In this document: positions 1 to 10,104 of the stretch, in pieces
Position numbering within the stretch: position 1 is the first letter of the stretch
Layout of the letters: every line of letters starts with the position of its first letter
Assembly: GCA_015179025.1 (NCBI GenBank)
Contig: WHUX01000346.1
Coordinates: forward strand, 1-40,501
Length of the DNA: 40,501 nucleotides
Direction: 5' to 3'
Source of the DNA: Terfezia claveryi
Lineage: Eukaryota; Ascomycota; Pezizomycetes; Pezizales; Pezizaceae
Notes under the pieces: model-generated
Told to the model about the DNA's origin: nothing
Seen by the model: only the letters and a program-made list of their open reading frames with translations
Database searches by the model: none
Translations under genes and position numbers: made by a program

Positions 1-1618
1 ACTATATTTTAGTATGGCTTTACCTCTCGCACCAGAAGAATTTTGGGACAGACATCTTCCAACAATTGAGGAGATTTTGAAATATACTCGCTCAATGGGA
101 CATGCCCAACAGTATCATCCTGATGATACTCGACTCTTAATGGAAGCCGTAGCAAAACACTATTTATGGCTAACACCTTACCTATTCAAAGAAGAAGACT
201 TAGAAATGAACGCATTTTTAAGTAAAGAATTAAGGAAACCTGTTGTTCCACTTTTAAGGAAACCGAATTGGGTAATAAATACTGGGAAGAAATAATGGCA
301 TTCATGATGAGCGGCACTCATCTAGAAGAATCAGCACATACCGCGGAGGATTTTTTCAATCCTAGCAAAGAACTTCCAGGAGCGTTCCTGAGAACACCAA
401 AAGATCAATCGAAAGGCAAAGGTCGAGCACCTGAGACACCAGAAAGGAGGACTGGGTCAGCCAAAGAACCAGACGACAAAGACCAACTACCAGAAGATAT
501 AGAATTACCAGAAGACGATGATGATCTAGATACAGGACTAGACCAACAGAAGCAGAAAACACAAGGAGGAGGACGAGACCCCGATGATAGTGGAGATGAT
601 AGCTCGGACTCTGATAAGGCATCGTCAGTTGCAAGTCAAACTCTTAAAAGAAAACCCAAACGAGGAAAATCAGTTGAACACAGCAATGGGAATCTACAAC
701 AGGAATGGTTACAACGGTAACCATAAAGCAACGAATGCTTTAAAAGGAATAAAGATTGATATGCCAGAAAAATTAAGAGGAGAAGACAAAAAATGGCAAG
801 ACTCACAATATTTTGACTCTTGGGCCACAGCAATGCAACGTTGGTTTGTTCTCAAAAGAATAGATTTAGAAGGCGCTTCAGCTCTGGAAATTGTTGGATT
901 CAGAATGGAAGGAAGCGCGCTCACTACTTATAATCAGTTCCTAAGAGAAAAAGGAAAGAATGCGACATTCTTTGGTTTCATACTAGCGCTAAGGGATTTT
1001 CTGATACCCTCTACTAGTAAGGACATTTTGTGGAAACGATGGGAGACAGCCACACCATACAAGGACGGACGTCACATGGGAATCAAACAGTTTGCCAACT
1101 GGCTTACTGAAATGCAAATCAAATTGATTGACAAGGATGGCAAACAATCAATATCGCAGGAAGTAAAAAGAAGAAAGTTTCTTAATCACCTGCCGCCATA
1201 TATGTCAGCTACATTAATTCCTTTAATTAAAGAAGAATGGTCATATGATCAGCTCGTACATCAAGCGGAGTCATATGAAGCTTCCAAGAAGGATATTGCC
1301 CACCATCCACAACAAATACATCCCGACGACAAACCCTCGGAATGAAAATCGAAGTCACGGTCCACGCAGGGACCAGAATCAAGACAAAAAACAGGATTTA
1401 ATCCTAGCAGCAATCCCAACACCAAACCCAACACAGAAAATCGGAAGGACTCAGATTGGGACACCATCACAAAAAAATTGGATCAGAAGACGAAGATGCA
1501 ATTAATTAGAGACAAGAAATGTCTATGGTGTTGGAACCCTGGACACTCCTACAAGGACTGTAGGAAACGAAAAAATAAGGTACCCATGCGTACAGCCGCA
1601 CAAGATTTAGCTATGCCA
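1..1618 (+). pseudogene. gag: Family A gag with CCHC nucleocapsid knuckle, frameshifted
   Basis: Gag forms the virus-like particle and its zinc knuckle binds element RNA. The reading frame passes through three phases: about 2-280, 282-680 and 717-1330, with the last phase regained near 1384. The acidic, low-complexity part is at about 480-640 and the conserved gag core at about 730-1290 (motifs such as LEIVGFRMEG and ITYNQFLREKGK-like blocks, shared with copies B2 and C). A canonical knuckle CLWCWNPGHSYKDC (CX2CX4HX4C) lies at 1520-1561. Each frame change matches a one-base gap against C or B2 (near 281, 682, 716, two between 1280 and 1335, 1383). The ATG at 14 is internal; an in-frame TAG at 10-12 stands where C has TGG. 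The gene is not functional as written. Confidence 0.88.
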
Positions 1619-1639
1619 TAGCCACCAAGGATAAAAACA

Positions 1640-2296
1640 ACAAGGATAAAATCAAGGAACGACCCTTGTCAAGACAGGTACCAGATTTTAGCAAGGTATT
1701 CGTTAAAGCTAACGAACACCCGCACTAGCTTTAATTGATCTCCAAACGAAGGGAGGAGACTTAATCAATTCTCAATTTGTACACCTATACAAAATACCAA
1801 CTAGAAGTATGAGAAGAAATCATTAAGTACTGCAATTAAAGGCTCAAAAGGAACGATAGACAAAGCTTGTACTATCAAACTTGATTGGATAGGTTATGTA
1901 GAAGAACGAACGTTCTATGTAGCTCATTTGACTGGATGGGACATGATACTAGGAGAACCTGCTCTCAGCAAAGTGCGAGCAATAATTCCTGCCCATCAGG
2001 AACCAGTTACTATCCAACCGGAAAATATTCCTCGATTCCAGCTAAGTGTATGGAAAGGATCTAGAACTATAGCGAATAGTATAAGATCAGCATATACACA
2101 GGTCAGCTGTGAATCAGTCACAGATTATAGTGAACCAGATAATTGGGAAAATATTAGTGACGCAGAAGAAACTGATTCAGAAAGAGAACTCATGACAGCT
2201 GTTTCTACAGTACAGAAACAATTCAACCCTGTAACGGAGTTTCCCTTATTATTTCCCAAGACAATTCCACGGAATTACCCCACTAAGAAAAATTAA
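1640..2296 (+). pseudogene. Family A protease and following linker
   Basis: This region follows the nucleocapsid knuckle and precedes RT, the place of the aspartic protease. The core reads about ALIDLQTKGGDLINSQFV around 1728-1785, with one-base gaps on either side. In copy C the same place reads ALIDPQTKGG. The Asp sits where retroelement proteases have D-S/T-G, but the usual DSG or DTG triplet is absent in both. A second conserved block, near WIGYVEERTFYVAHLTGWDMILGEP (1885-1960), resembles the hydrophobic ILG segment of retropepsins. The frame 1928-2296 ends where two bases are missing relative to C, just before RT. The protease call rests on position and the LID...ILG pattern. Confidence 0.7.
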
Positions 2297-3610
2297 TCAC
2301 TCTATCAAACCAAAAGCAGGAGCTACTTGGATACCAAAATGGCGACCCTCAGGACATCGATTTAGACAACAAATCCATGACAAATTAGTCGAAGAAGAAG
2401 CATCAGGTCGCATATATAGAGTAGAAAATGACACAAATGCTGTAGTCATGTTCACTATCCCTAAACGAGATAAACCGGAAGAAGCCCGACATGTCAATGA
2501 CTGTCGAGACCGCAATTTAGCCGTCGAACCGGATCACACCCCATTGCCAGATATTAATGAAGCAATTGAACTAGTAGCGGAGAATCCATTTGGACTAAGC
2601 TCGACTTAGCCGACGGATTTTTTAATATCAGGAACAATAAAGAATCTGAGCAACACTCTACCTTTTTATGTCACATGGGATATTTCAGAAGTAGAGTTAT
2701 GCAACAAGGGGATCGTAACGCACCTGCTACCATGGTTCGCATTATGCATGAAATTTTTAAGGACATGGTCTATAAAAATTTAATCATCTATATTGATGAT
2801 ATTATTATATTCTCCAAAACGTATGAAGAACATGTAGAATTATTGAAGAAAGTACTTCAACGTCTACAGGACGAGAAATTCTATCTCAAAGAAAGCAAAT
2901 GCCAGTTCTTTACTCCAAGATTGGAAATCTTAGGACACGTTTTGACATCAGATGGATTACATGTAGACCCGAAGAAGAGGACTACTATATTAACATTTCC
3001 AACTCCTACAAGAAAAAAGGATCTTAGAGGATTCCTTGGAATCGTTAATTATCTCAGCAGATTTATTCCTGACTTGGCATCGTATGCAAGCACCCTGTCA
3101 GAACTGCAAGGAGAAACAAAGAAATGGGAATGGACAGATACTCATAACGCAGCGTTTGAAAAACTAAGGAACTCGTGAATTCCCCACATGTTTTAAAACC
3201 TGGAATAATGAATCTACTGAACCCAAATATTTAGTCTGTGATGCTAGTGATGTAGGACTAGGATCTTGGATAGGTCAAGGACCATTGACGCACATCAGAC
3301 CATCATGCTTCCACTCTAGAAAATTTAATCCAGCACAACTCAATTATCCTACCTTTCAAAAAGAATTATTAGCGATTATTGACTCATTAAAATTTTTTGA
3401 AGCACAATTGAGAGGTCACAAGTTCACTATCCTTACGACCACAAACCGTTAGTAACCTTCCATACTCAAACGCCTGCAAGTCAAAAATTGAGGCGATGGC
3501 AAGATTACCTAATGGAATTTGATACAGACATACAGCATACCGCAGGAAAGGAAAATTTGATAGCAGATGCTCTATCAAGAAAGCATAAATACTTGGACAC
3601 TCCCACCACC
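2297..3610 (+). pseudogene. pol: Family A reverse transcriptase and RNase H
   Basis: The RT copies element RNA into DNA and RNase H removes the template RNA. RT starts near 2297 with KPKAGATWIPKW-like sequence. The catalytic YIDD box is at 2789-2800, followed by the thumb block GFLGIVNYLSRFIPDL (about 3030-3075). RNase H follows with VCDASD (about 3235), FQKELLA (about 3355), a TDHKPL-type box that is split by a missing base near 3434, and IADALSR (about 3560). Gaps against copy C occur near 2585, 3175 and 3434, so no single frame spans the region. No nonsense changes of the CAG-to-TAG type are obvious here, unlike in C. A CX4C...HHX2C cluster begins directly downstream. Confidence 0.9.
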
Positions 3611-4640
3611 GAGGACGATTATATTTCCAACAGCATCGATCCTCCTAACCATACCTACAACCGCAACATCTCTACCAATGCTTTAAGAACTTTCCACTTA
3701 CCAGAAACCTCTACTCAGAACAATATGGTTTCTCGCGGAGCTATCAATTTCAAGCATGTCGACTGTGACTTCAACAAATGTCGTGGAAGAGCCGAAGAAC
3801 TTGGACACCATATCTTCTGTCCATATTTCGAAGGCATCCAGATGAAGAAAGCGAATATGACATGATGAAGGAAGAAGAGTCCTCAGACGAGAGACTCTAT
3901 CCACCATACCAGAAGAAGTTTTCAGCGGTATGATCGTGTACCCAATATAAACAAGAACAAACCCTTAACAGTTCTTGGACTAAGATATAGGCCTCCATCT
4001 TCTGAAAACCTCAACAAAATACCCTCGCTCCTGAAGAAGCGAAAGAAATTGCTATCGACCTGGCTCATAGCAATTGGCAACAACACAAAAGGATGCACTG
4101 GTCCTTTTGCCATGATTTTTACTGTCCAGTTCATGGCAGCTCCCACGCCATGAACAACCGCATGTTCACCATCGAAACATGTGCAATCTGCAACCACCAC
4201 GGACATGGCAGTTTGAACTGTGACCTGACAGCCTCAGTTCTTAAGAAGGAGAAGGAATTCCTTACGACTCGTATTGCGCATATCTTATCCGCAAATGAGC
4301 CTCAAAAGGAACTAGCACCAGTACAACAAACGCCAGCTTATCCACCTCCACCAGCTCTCAGCCGAGAAGAAGCTATCCAGGAAATCGGAGAATGGGCAAA
4401 AAGATGGATTGCCAACAAGCCGACACAACCACTCTCCAACCCAGCATTCAGTTCAGTAACCCTACCGAACAGATGACTAACCGACAAATGGAACAGGAGA
4501 TCATGAATACTCCTGTTGCCCCACAACAACCATGGAATGCACCTCAACAACCAGCTGCAACCGCTAGCAGCAGTAATGCAATTCCAATCAACACTGCCGC
4601 CGTCACCACTCGTTCAAAAAGCGAGTAGCAATTGACGAAG
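3611..4640 (+). pseudogene. Family A zinc-finger-rich linker between RNase H and integrase
   Basis: About 1 kb of coding sequence lies between RNase H and the integrase HHCC domain, where many gypsy elements have only a short linker. Three Cys/His clusters are visible: Cys, Cys, His-His, Cys at 3764-3820 (CDFNKC then GHHIFC); HWSFCHDFYCPVH at 4096-4134; and a canonical knuckle CAICNHHGHGSLNC at 4180-4221. A proline/glutamine-rich stretch runs from about 4310 to 4600. Copy C keeps the same layout at 26210-27300, with several Cys codons mutated. The role is unknown; RNA or DNA binding by the pol protein is an inference. The frames are broken by single-base gaps as elsewhere in this copy. Confidence 0.75.
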
Positions 4641-5790
4641 ATTTGCCCTCTTTCATTCAAGACACCAAGACCTCCAGACAGCGTTGTGATTTCTGTAAGT
4701 TTTCAGGACATAATGCTTCCACATGCAAGGAGAAGAAACCCACCATCAATGACTTCAACATAAGGATCGAACCGACCCTCAACAAGCTCATTGAAGAGAA
4801 GCACATCAGTGACGGATGGGAAGATGACAAGGACTACTTCATCACACACTGGCTTGACCAAGGAACAGGTATGAAAGCCGCATATCAATCATGCATGAGA
4901 GTATGTCCTATCTGGAAGAACTACTATGATACCTTTGTGAACCGTAAGGATCATAGAATAAAAGATGGATTTTTGTATGTCAAGAACCGACAAGGACAAT
5001 GGAGACTAGTCTTGCCCTCTACCTTTAACATCGAAGGTAAGAACTATCTCGAATTGGTTATTAAAGATGCACATGAAGCAACTGCTCATGGTGGCATTGA
5101 AAAAAGATGAAATATCTTACTGACCGATATGATTGCCAGTCCTTTGCAGAACCAACTAAGGACTATATCAGAAGTTGTGATACTTGTCAACGGACAAAGT
5201 ATTCCAACAAGGCGCCACTTGGACTCGTAACCCCATTACATATACCAAGTAGGCCATGGACTGACATATCGATGGATTTTCTTAAGTTAGCACCTGTGTT
5301 TACTAAGTGTTCACTTTTGTACCCGAATATTCCTGTTGAAGAAGATCATGTAGTCTGTATTTCACGACTTTGGACGATTGTCGATAGACAATCAGGATTC
5401 AAGTTTCTTATTCCTGTCTCAGATAATTTCACAGCAGAACAATGTACTGCTACCTTTGATACTCATGTAGTCCCAACTATGGGATACCCTTTCTGTATTG
5501 TTTTTGACCGCGACACTCTTTTTATGTCAACGCACTTTCAAGATTGGGCTAGGAATAAAGGAATTAAGTTGGAACCGTCTACCGCATATCATCCACGTGC
5601 AGACGGACAATCGGAAATTGTGAACAAAGAAATTCTACAAGTAGCAAGAGCCTGTAAAATCGAAGGATTTGATTGGCTACAGAAACTACCAGAGATACAG
5701 TTGAAACTCAACTCTAGGTATAATGCCGCTAGACAGAATAGTCCCTTTTCCACACTATTTGGATTTAATGCACACTTGGCGTATTGATAC
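4641..5790 (+). pseudogene. pol: Family A integrase with extra N-terminal CCHC knuckle
   Basis: Integrase joins element cDNA to the chromosome. This frame opens with a further canonical knuckle CDFCKFSGHNASTC at 4685-4726. The HHCC zinc domain follows: DAHEATAHGG near 5067-5097 and CDTC near 5176. The catalytic triad is Asp in SMDF (5275-5277), Asp in VFDRD (5506-5508) and Glu in GQSE (5614-5616). The frame changes at about 5106, where a base is missing relative to C (an A-run), and again at about 5776, where one base is extra. An insert with LLYPNIPVEEDHVVC sits between the first Asp and the beta-strand RQSGFKFL. All catalytic residues are present, but the gene is broken by the frameshifts. 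Confidence 0.9.
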
Positions 5791-6515
5791 TTCCATACCC
5801 CATTAATGCATATGTACCAGCAAATGAACGTCATGAGATAACGTCTAAAAACCTATATGACGCCAAGAAGACTCAAGCATCTCAAGCAACAAACGACTAC
5901 CCAATACAGCCAAATTTTCAGTCGGACAACAAGTTATGCTTTCCTCAGAAAATATCAACCTTCGAACATCTCACCCAAACTCAAACCAAAATGGCTAGGC
6001 CCATTTCCCATTATTTCAGTAATCGGAAACGCAATATCTATAGCCTAGACCTATCCAGTCAACTTGACCTCTACCTCATATATAATACTTTTCATATCAG
6101 CAAACTTAAACCCTACTATAAAAACGATCCTACCTAGTTCCCTCATAGACATTCTCAGGAACCAGGACCAATTCAAGAAGATCGTTATGAAGTTGAAAAG
6201 ATATTAGAATTTAGAACAGCTCCTCAAACTGGAGAAAGACAATATAAGGTTAGATGGCTAGGATACTCTCCTAAATATGATTCCTGGGTAAACGCCAAGG
6301 ATATCACCACCGAAATTCTTCAAGACTTCTGGAGGACCGGAAGCATGGAAGATACATTCAAGAGACGTCGAAGGACTAAAGAAAAACGAGGACCACGAAC
6401 CAGAGATGAGACCCGAGCTCTCATCTAACAAGAACGAGATAGAATCATGAGTCAAGGAAACACTAAGGATATTCATGTTAATGCTAATGTATTAACAATG
6501 CATCAAATCTTATGA
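5791..6515 (+). pseudogene. Family A integrase C-terminus and chromodomain
   Basis: The integrase tail contains the block LKPKWLGPFPI (about 5975-6010), typical of the GPY/F module, then NTFHISKLKPYY. A chromodomain runs from about 6178 to 6345: YEVEKILEFR, then RQYKVRWLGY, then DSWV. Chromodomains of chromoviruses bind histone marks and steer integration, usually to heterochromatin. An in-frame TAG at 6135-6137 and a TAA at 6426-6428 stand where copy C or its frame shows CAG and CAA, so both look like C-to-T changes. Without them the frame would end at the TGA 6513-6515. Confidence 0.85.
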
Positions 6516-6569
6516 CGTATGGAAACCAATTGGCAGAATGAAAGAAGTAAGGATAGGAAATCCTTCTAT

Positions 6570-6578
6570 GTGGGGAAG
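6570..6578 (+). other. Polypurine tract of family A copy
   Basis: A purine run, GTGGGGAAG, lies immediately 5' of the LTR start TGTAATG. This is the position of the plus-strand primer. Copy C has the weaker AAGGAAG before its 3' LTR. Confidence 0.7.
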
Positions 6579-6809
6579 TGTAATGGAGAACGTTGTTTCA
6601 TTGCTTATATAATTGATTATATACTTTTGTATTTCCTATATTACTACTATGTTATGTAACTAAGCTCTCGGTTGAAGGACTAGCCTTCTACCACCTCCTA
6701 TTGCTTTATAAGCGTCCATAGCACACGAAATTTGCCATGGGAAGTTCCATGGCACTTGCCATATGAAGACACCCTCATTATGGCCGCGTGACCTCTGTTT
6801 AAAGGCGTG

Positions 6810-6857
6810 TGAGTCACTACTATAGCCACATGACTATCGTTTATGGCGTGTGACTCA
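6810..6857 (+). promoter_or_regulatory. Two bZIP-type TGA(G/C)TCA sites in family A LTR
   Basis: TGAGTCA at 6810-6816 and TGACTCA at 6851-6857 occur at the same place in two successive repeat units, about 100-145 bases upstream of the TATA box. They match the Gcn4/AP-1 core known from yeast and filamentous fungi. The 3' LTR of C keeps TGACTCA at 31972-31978; its 5' LTR has the decayed TGACTTA. Regulation by a Gcn4/CpcA-type factor is an inference. Confidence 0.5.
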
Positions 6858-6954
6858 TTACTATAGCCACATGACCCTTTTTGTATAGTGCACCACCTTT
6901 TGGTGTGCCACCCTGTATTGTATTTATTTCCTTAGTCATCAGATCTCAGACGAG

Positions 6955-6962
6955 TATAAATA
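6955..6962 (+). promoter_or_regulatory. TATA box in family A LTR
   Basis: TATAAATA followed by GG is conserved at the same place in all three A-type LTRs (also 21288-21295 and 32076-32083). The surrounding motif CAGATCTCAGA upstream is conserved too. Confidence 0.6.
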
Positions 6963-7257
6963 GGCTGCTGGATTCCCTCTGGAATCTACAGAAAGACAAG
7001 AAGCAACCAAGCAAGCACACAGAGCAAGCAAGCCTATATTCCGATCAGATCAAGATCATATAGCTTAGATAGCACAAATCATATAAGATAGATTACACCA
7101 GTTAATTACTGTTTCCTTTGGGAACGTCCCACATAGTAATCTCCCTACCCTTCTGAGGTCTTACCTCAGCAGAACCGAAATACACAAACGTCCATGCCTA
7201 CGGATATAGATTGTATAAACGGTACCGAATGAATACTGTCTAGTACCATTCATTACA

Positions 7258-7790
7258 ACTCTACCCTAAAAGCTGAGCTGAAATATGCACAAGCTAGACA
7301 AGCCAAGTATGCTAACACATCATAGTTGCCAGCCCTCAGGTATCAGCTAGGAGATAAGGTATGGCTCTCTAGCTAGCACTTCCGGACAGAATGACCTTCT
7401 CGTAAGCTAGATCATAAGTTCCTAGAGCTGTATAAGGTACTAGAGAATGTAGGTACTTATGCCTACCAGTTGAAGTTCCCTAAAGACATCAAACACCACC
7501 CTATCATTCATATCTCAGAGATCGAACTAGCTACCAACGATCTCCTCCTTGGGTAAAAGCACCCCCCACCTCCTCCTGCAGTAATTGTAGCTGAAGAGAA
7601 GTAGCAGGTTGAGGAGGTACTAGACTCCAAAAAGTACTAAGGGTGAGTTCAGTACCATATCAAGTAGGTAGAGGACAAGGAAACTACACAGAAACCTACA
7701 AAGAATTTAGAGAATGTGTAGGATTTTGTTATCTTATTCCATCAGTAATACCTTAGAAAGCCTTGCCAAGTTGACTGAGGTCATGACTTT
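7258..7790 (+). pseudogene. D2 integrase C-terminus and chromodomain remnant
   Basis: It reads LKAELKYAQARQAKYAN, then [21 protein letters not shown], a proline run and EVLDSKK, all matching the D0 integrase tail (D0 region 11390-10870). It is full of TAG and TAA codons where D0 has CAG, CAA or TGG. This fits RIP-like decay, and no function is possible. Confidence 0.85.
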
Positions 7791-7953
7791 GCATCATTAT
7801 TTTTGTCTTTATTATCACCTATAGTGTAGGTAATGGGTCTTCATTATTATTTGGAGTTGGAGTTCTTATTCTTTTAATTATTGTTGTTGTTATTTCCTCT
7901 ATTGATTTTGCTGGTTGTCATGCCCAAAGCCTCTTTGTTACTGGAGCTCCACT

Positions 7954-7968
7954 CTAAAGGGGGGATAG
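7954..7968 (+). other. D2 polypurine tract
   Basis: CTAAAGGGGGGATAG directly precedes the LTR start TGTCATAA. It is the same tract as at the 3' end of D0 and stayed unmutated in this otherwise decayed copy. Confidence 0.75.
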
Positions 7969-8537
7969 TGTCATAATAATGTTCTTGGTCATCTTTGTCA
8001 TTGCCTGTGTTTGCAGGCGATAGGATGTTGCCTTAGTCCTGCTTGATATGCAGACAGTATCCTATCTGAGTAATATATTTCGTTCATTGGTTATCTTTTT
8101 ATTATTGCCCCAGGCATCACCTGTGATTCAGTTGATAGATTATTGCTATCCTGCTTGGCTCGCAGATAGAGATTTTGGGAAGCTTATTCCTTCTATTGCC
8201 CTATCTCTGAATCATGTATATATATATCCCCTATCCCTCATACTGTCATTGGATCTCTATCTAATATCTTATATACCTAATATAGGACCTTGCTACCTCC
8301 AGTACTTATGCACCTCCCTTGTGCACCTCCTTGTCTTATGAACAGCTCTGTAGCACAGTTGCCTCCTCCCCACATATGTGGCAAAAGCTTCCATATGTCT
8401 CTTGCCTCTTGTTCTTATCCCCTATCCTAGCCTTCCCTTAGTCACATATATAGTGTTTCTATATATATGTTACCATAGCCCTACCCTAGCCCTGGCATAC
8501 CCCTTAGTCGCCTTCCCCACTCCTGCACCTATATTAT
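7969..8537 (+). repeat. D2 LTR (about 569 bp, decayed)
   Basis: It aligns to the D0 LTR in coding orientation from TGTCA to about TATTATA. It is about 50 bp shorter because it holds only two CTCTTGC-type units, where D0 has an expanded array. The two CACACGTAG...CTACGTGTG hairpins of D0 appear only as AT-rich traces near 8445-8470. The right end is exact to a few bases only. Confidence 0.8.
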
Positions 8538-9010
8538 AATAGATGCTAATAATTCTTTTTAAAACTTAGTAGAATAATTGAGTTGGGCTAGATTAAATTT
8601 CCTTGAGTGGAAGGATAATAGTCTAATATATATCAATGCTTCTTAACCTATCTATGATTCTTGTCCTACATCACTAGTATTACTAACTAAACATTTGAGT
8701 TCAGCAGATTCATTATTCTAGGGTTTTAAAATATATAGGGAATTTATAATTTCCTTAAATTTTTCAAATACTACATTATGCGTATTTGTCCATTTTCATT
8801 TTTTAATTTCTTCTTGTAGTTCTGACAGAGTACTTGTATATAATACCAAGTCAGGAATAAATCTGCAGAGATAATTAATAATTACGAGGAACTCTTTGAG
8901 ATCTTTTTTTATATAAGAGTTAGATAAGTTAATATAGTAGTTCTCTTCTTCAGGTCTATATATGATTCATCTAATATCAAAATATGTCCTAAGATTTCTA
9001 ATCTTAGAGT
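8538..9010 (-). mobile_element. Family A relic B1 (RT/RNase H, minus strand)
   Basis: The reverse complement matches family A bases of about 2950-3377 (RT thumb and start of RNase H), with many transitions. It is nearly colinear with 17638-18110. The left edge is the D2 LTR; the right edge at about 9010 joins family D sequence in mid-element. It is a fragment with no coding capacity. Confidence 0.85.
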
Positions 9011-10104
9011 ACAGGATCAAGTCATACTGAAACCTGAAAATTTTGACATAGCAGCCAATACTCTTACTGATACAGATGTCGGAGCTAACCTTCTTTTACA
9101 GATATGACAGGTACATGTGGGGGACCCCCTAGTCAAGAACATAATTGCTACAGTAGAGTCTGGATAGTGCCATCATACCAAGATCTCTCTAGGTAAATGT
9201 ACCATACAGAATGGCCTCCTATACTACCTGGACTACCTCTATGTACCTATGGATGATAGAGTACGGCTGAGGCTAATCAAGTAGCACTATAATACCTTGG
9301 CCGTAGGTCACTCTAGAGTAGCTAAGATGTTAGAACTACTTACTAGGCAATATACATGTATCAACTAGTGGAAGGAAGTAGAATAGTACATACAGAATTG
9401 CCATATCTATAAGCATGCAAAATCTACTAGTTATACCCCCTAAGGTAACCTGAAGCCCTTGGAGATCCCGAATCGGCCCTGGCAATACCTAACCATGGAC
9501 TTCATGACTGGGTTACTAGAGGAATCGGGATTCAATGCTATCCTAATGGTAGTAGATCAGCTAATAAAAATAAGGCATGTAATACCTTGCCAGAATACTC
9601 TCTCTACCCCAAAGTTAGCCAATCTCTACCTTACTAGCGTGTTGTAGTGTCATAGCCTTCCTAAATTTATTGTATCTGACAGAAGACCTCAGTTCACCTT
9701 AGAATTTTGGAAAGTATTCTGCAAGCTTTTGGAGATCAAGATAAGCCTCTCAACAGCTTACTACCTCTAGATTTATAGCCAGTTAGAAAGGATAAACACT
9801 ATTATAGAACAATATCTGTAGGCCTATATCAACTACCAGTAGAATAACTGAGTATACTTATTGGCAACCTGCAAGTTTACCATAAACAACCAATTCTCAG
9901 AGTCTTTGAAAACCTCTCCCTTCCTAGCCAATTATAGTTGGCACCTCCAATTCATATATGCTTTGGCACCATTGCAGAGAATCCACCCCCTGACTAAGGA
10001 GTTTGTAGCTAGGATTACAGAGCTCCACTCTACCCTGAAAGTTGAGCTGGAATATGTACAAGCTAGGCAAGCCGAGTATGCTAATGGATCAAAGTTGCTA
10101 GCCC
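9008..10104 (+). pseudogene. D1 integrase, N-terminal part, interrupted by D0
   Basis: This RIP-decayed copy of the D integrase begins in the RNase H/integrase linker (ILKPENFDI-like). It continues through the zinc domain (TLAVGHSRVAKMLELL, then a CHIC-to-CHIY-type remnant) to MDFMTGL near 9495 and LKVELEYVQARQAEYANGS near 10035-10085. It stops at AGCCC (10100-10104), where D0 is inserted, and resumes at 16433. Many TAG and TAA codons replace Gln or Trp. The left end is not a natural element end: it abuts B1 within the microhomology AGTA. Confidence 0.9.

Larger units (their letters stand above)
1..7257 (+). mobile_element. Family A Ty3/gypsy element, 5' end outside window
   Basis: LTR retrotransposon with the domain order gag, CCHC knuckle, protease, RT, RNase H, zinc-rich linker, integrase, chromodomain, 3' LTR, which is the Ty3/gypsy chromovirus order. 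The first bases already lie in gag: base 1 aligns to base 22596 of copy C, whose gag continues upstream. The 5' LTR and leader are therefore off the window. Compared with C it has few C-to-T or G-to-A changes but roughly a dozen one-base gaps, so its genes read as a chain of short frames. It ends at LTR base 7257, directly followed by family D integrase sequence. It probably inserted into D2, with ACTCT (7258-7262) as the expected target duplication; the left side cannot be checked here. Confidence 0.93.
6579..7257 (+). repeat. Family A 3' LTR (679 bp)
   Basis: It begins TGTAATG and ends CATTACA, a perfect 7-base inverted repeat. The same ends bound the LTRs at 20953-21582 and 31741-32370. 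It carries a TATAAATA box at 6955-6962, which suits a promoter, and an imperfect tandem repeat of about 41-45 bp at 6782-6877. Being about 49 bp longer than the two C LTRs, it differs by indels as well as by transitions. Confidence 0.93.
7258..8537 (+). mobile_element. Old family D gypsy relic D2 (3' part with LTR)
   Basis: The sequence aligns to the end of the D0 integrase, its chromodomain, polypurine tract and LTR, but on the opposite strand and with dense C-to-T and G-to-A changes. It starts directly after the family A LTR, so the A copy has probably interrupted it. The matching part of copy D1 is 10025-10104 joined to 16433-17637. Confidence 0.9.

Noticed and set aside
3922..4206. Minus-strand ORF of 94 codons in family A
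   Set aside because: It lies opposite the conserved Cys/His clusters of pol and is a shadow; copy C does not keep it.
268..5110. Multiple separate genes or programmed frameshifts in copy A
   Set aside because: Each frame change matches a one-base gap against copy C, where the same region stays in one frame.
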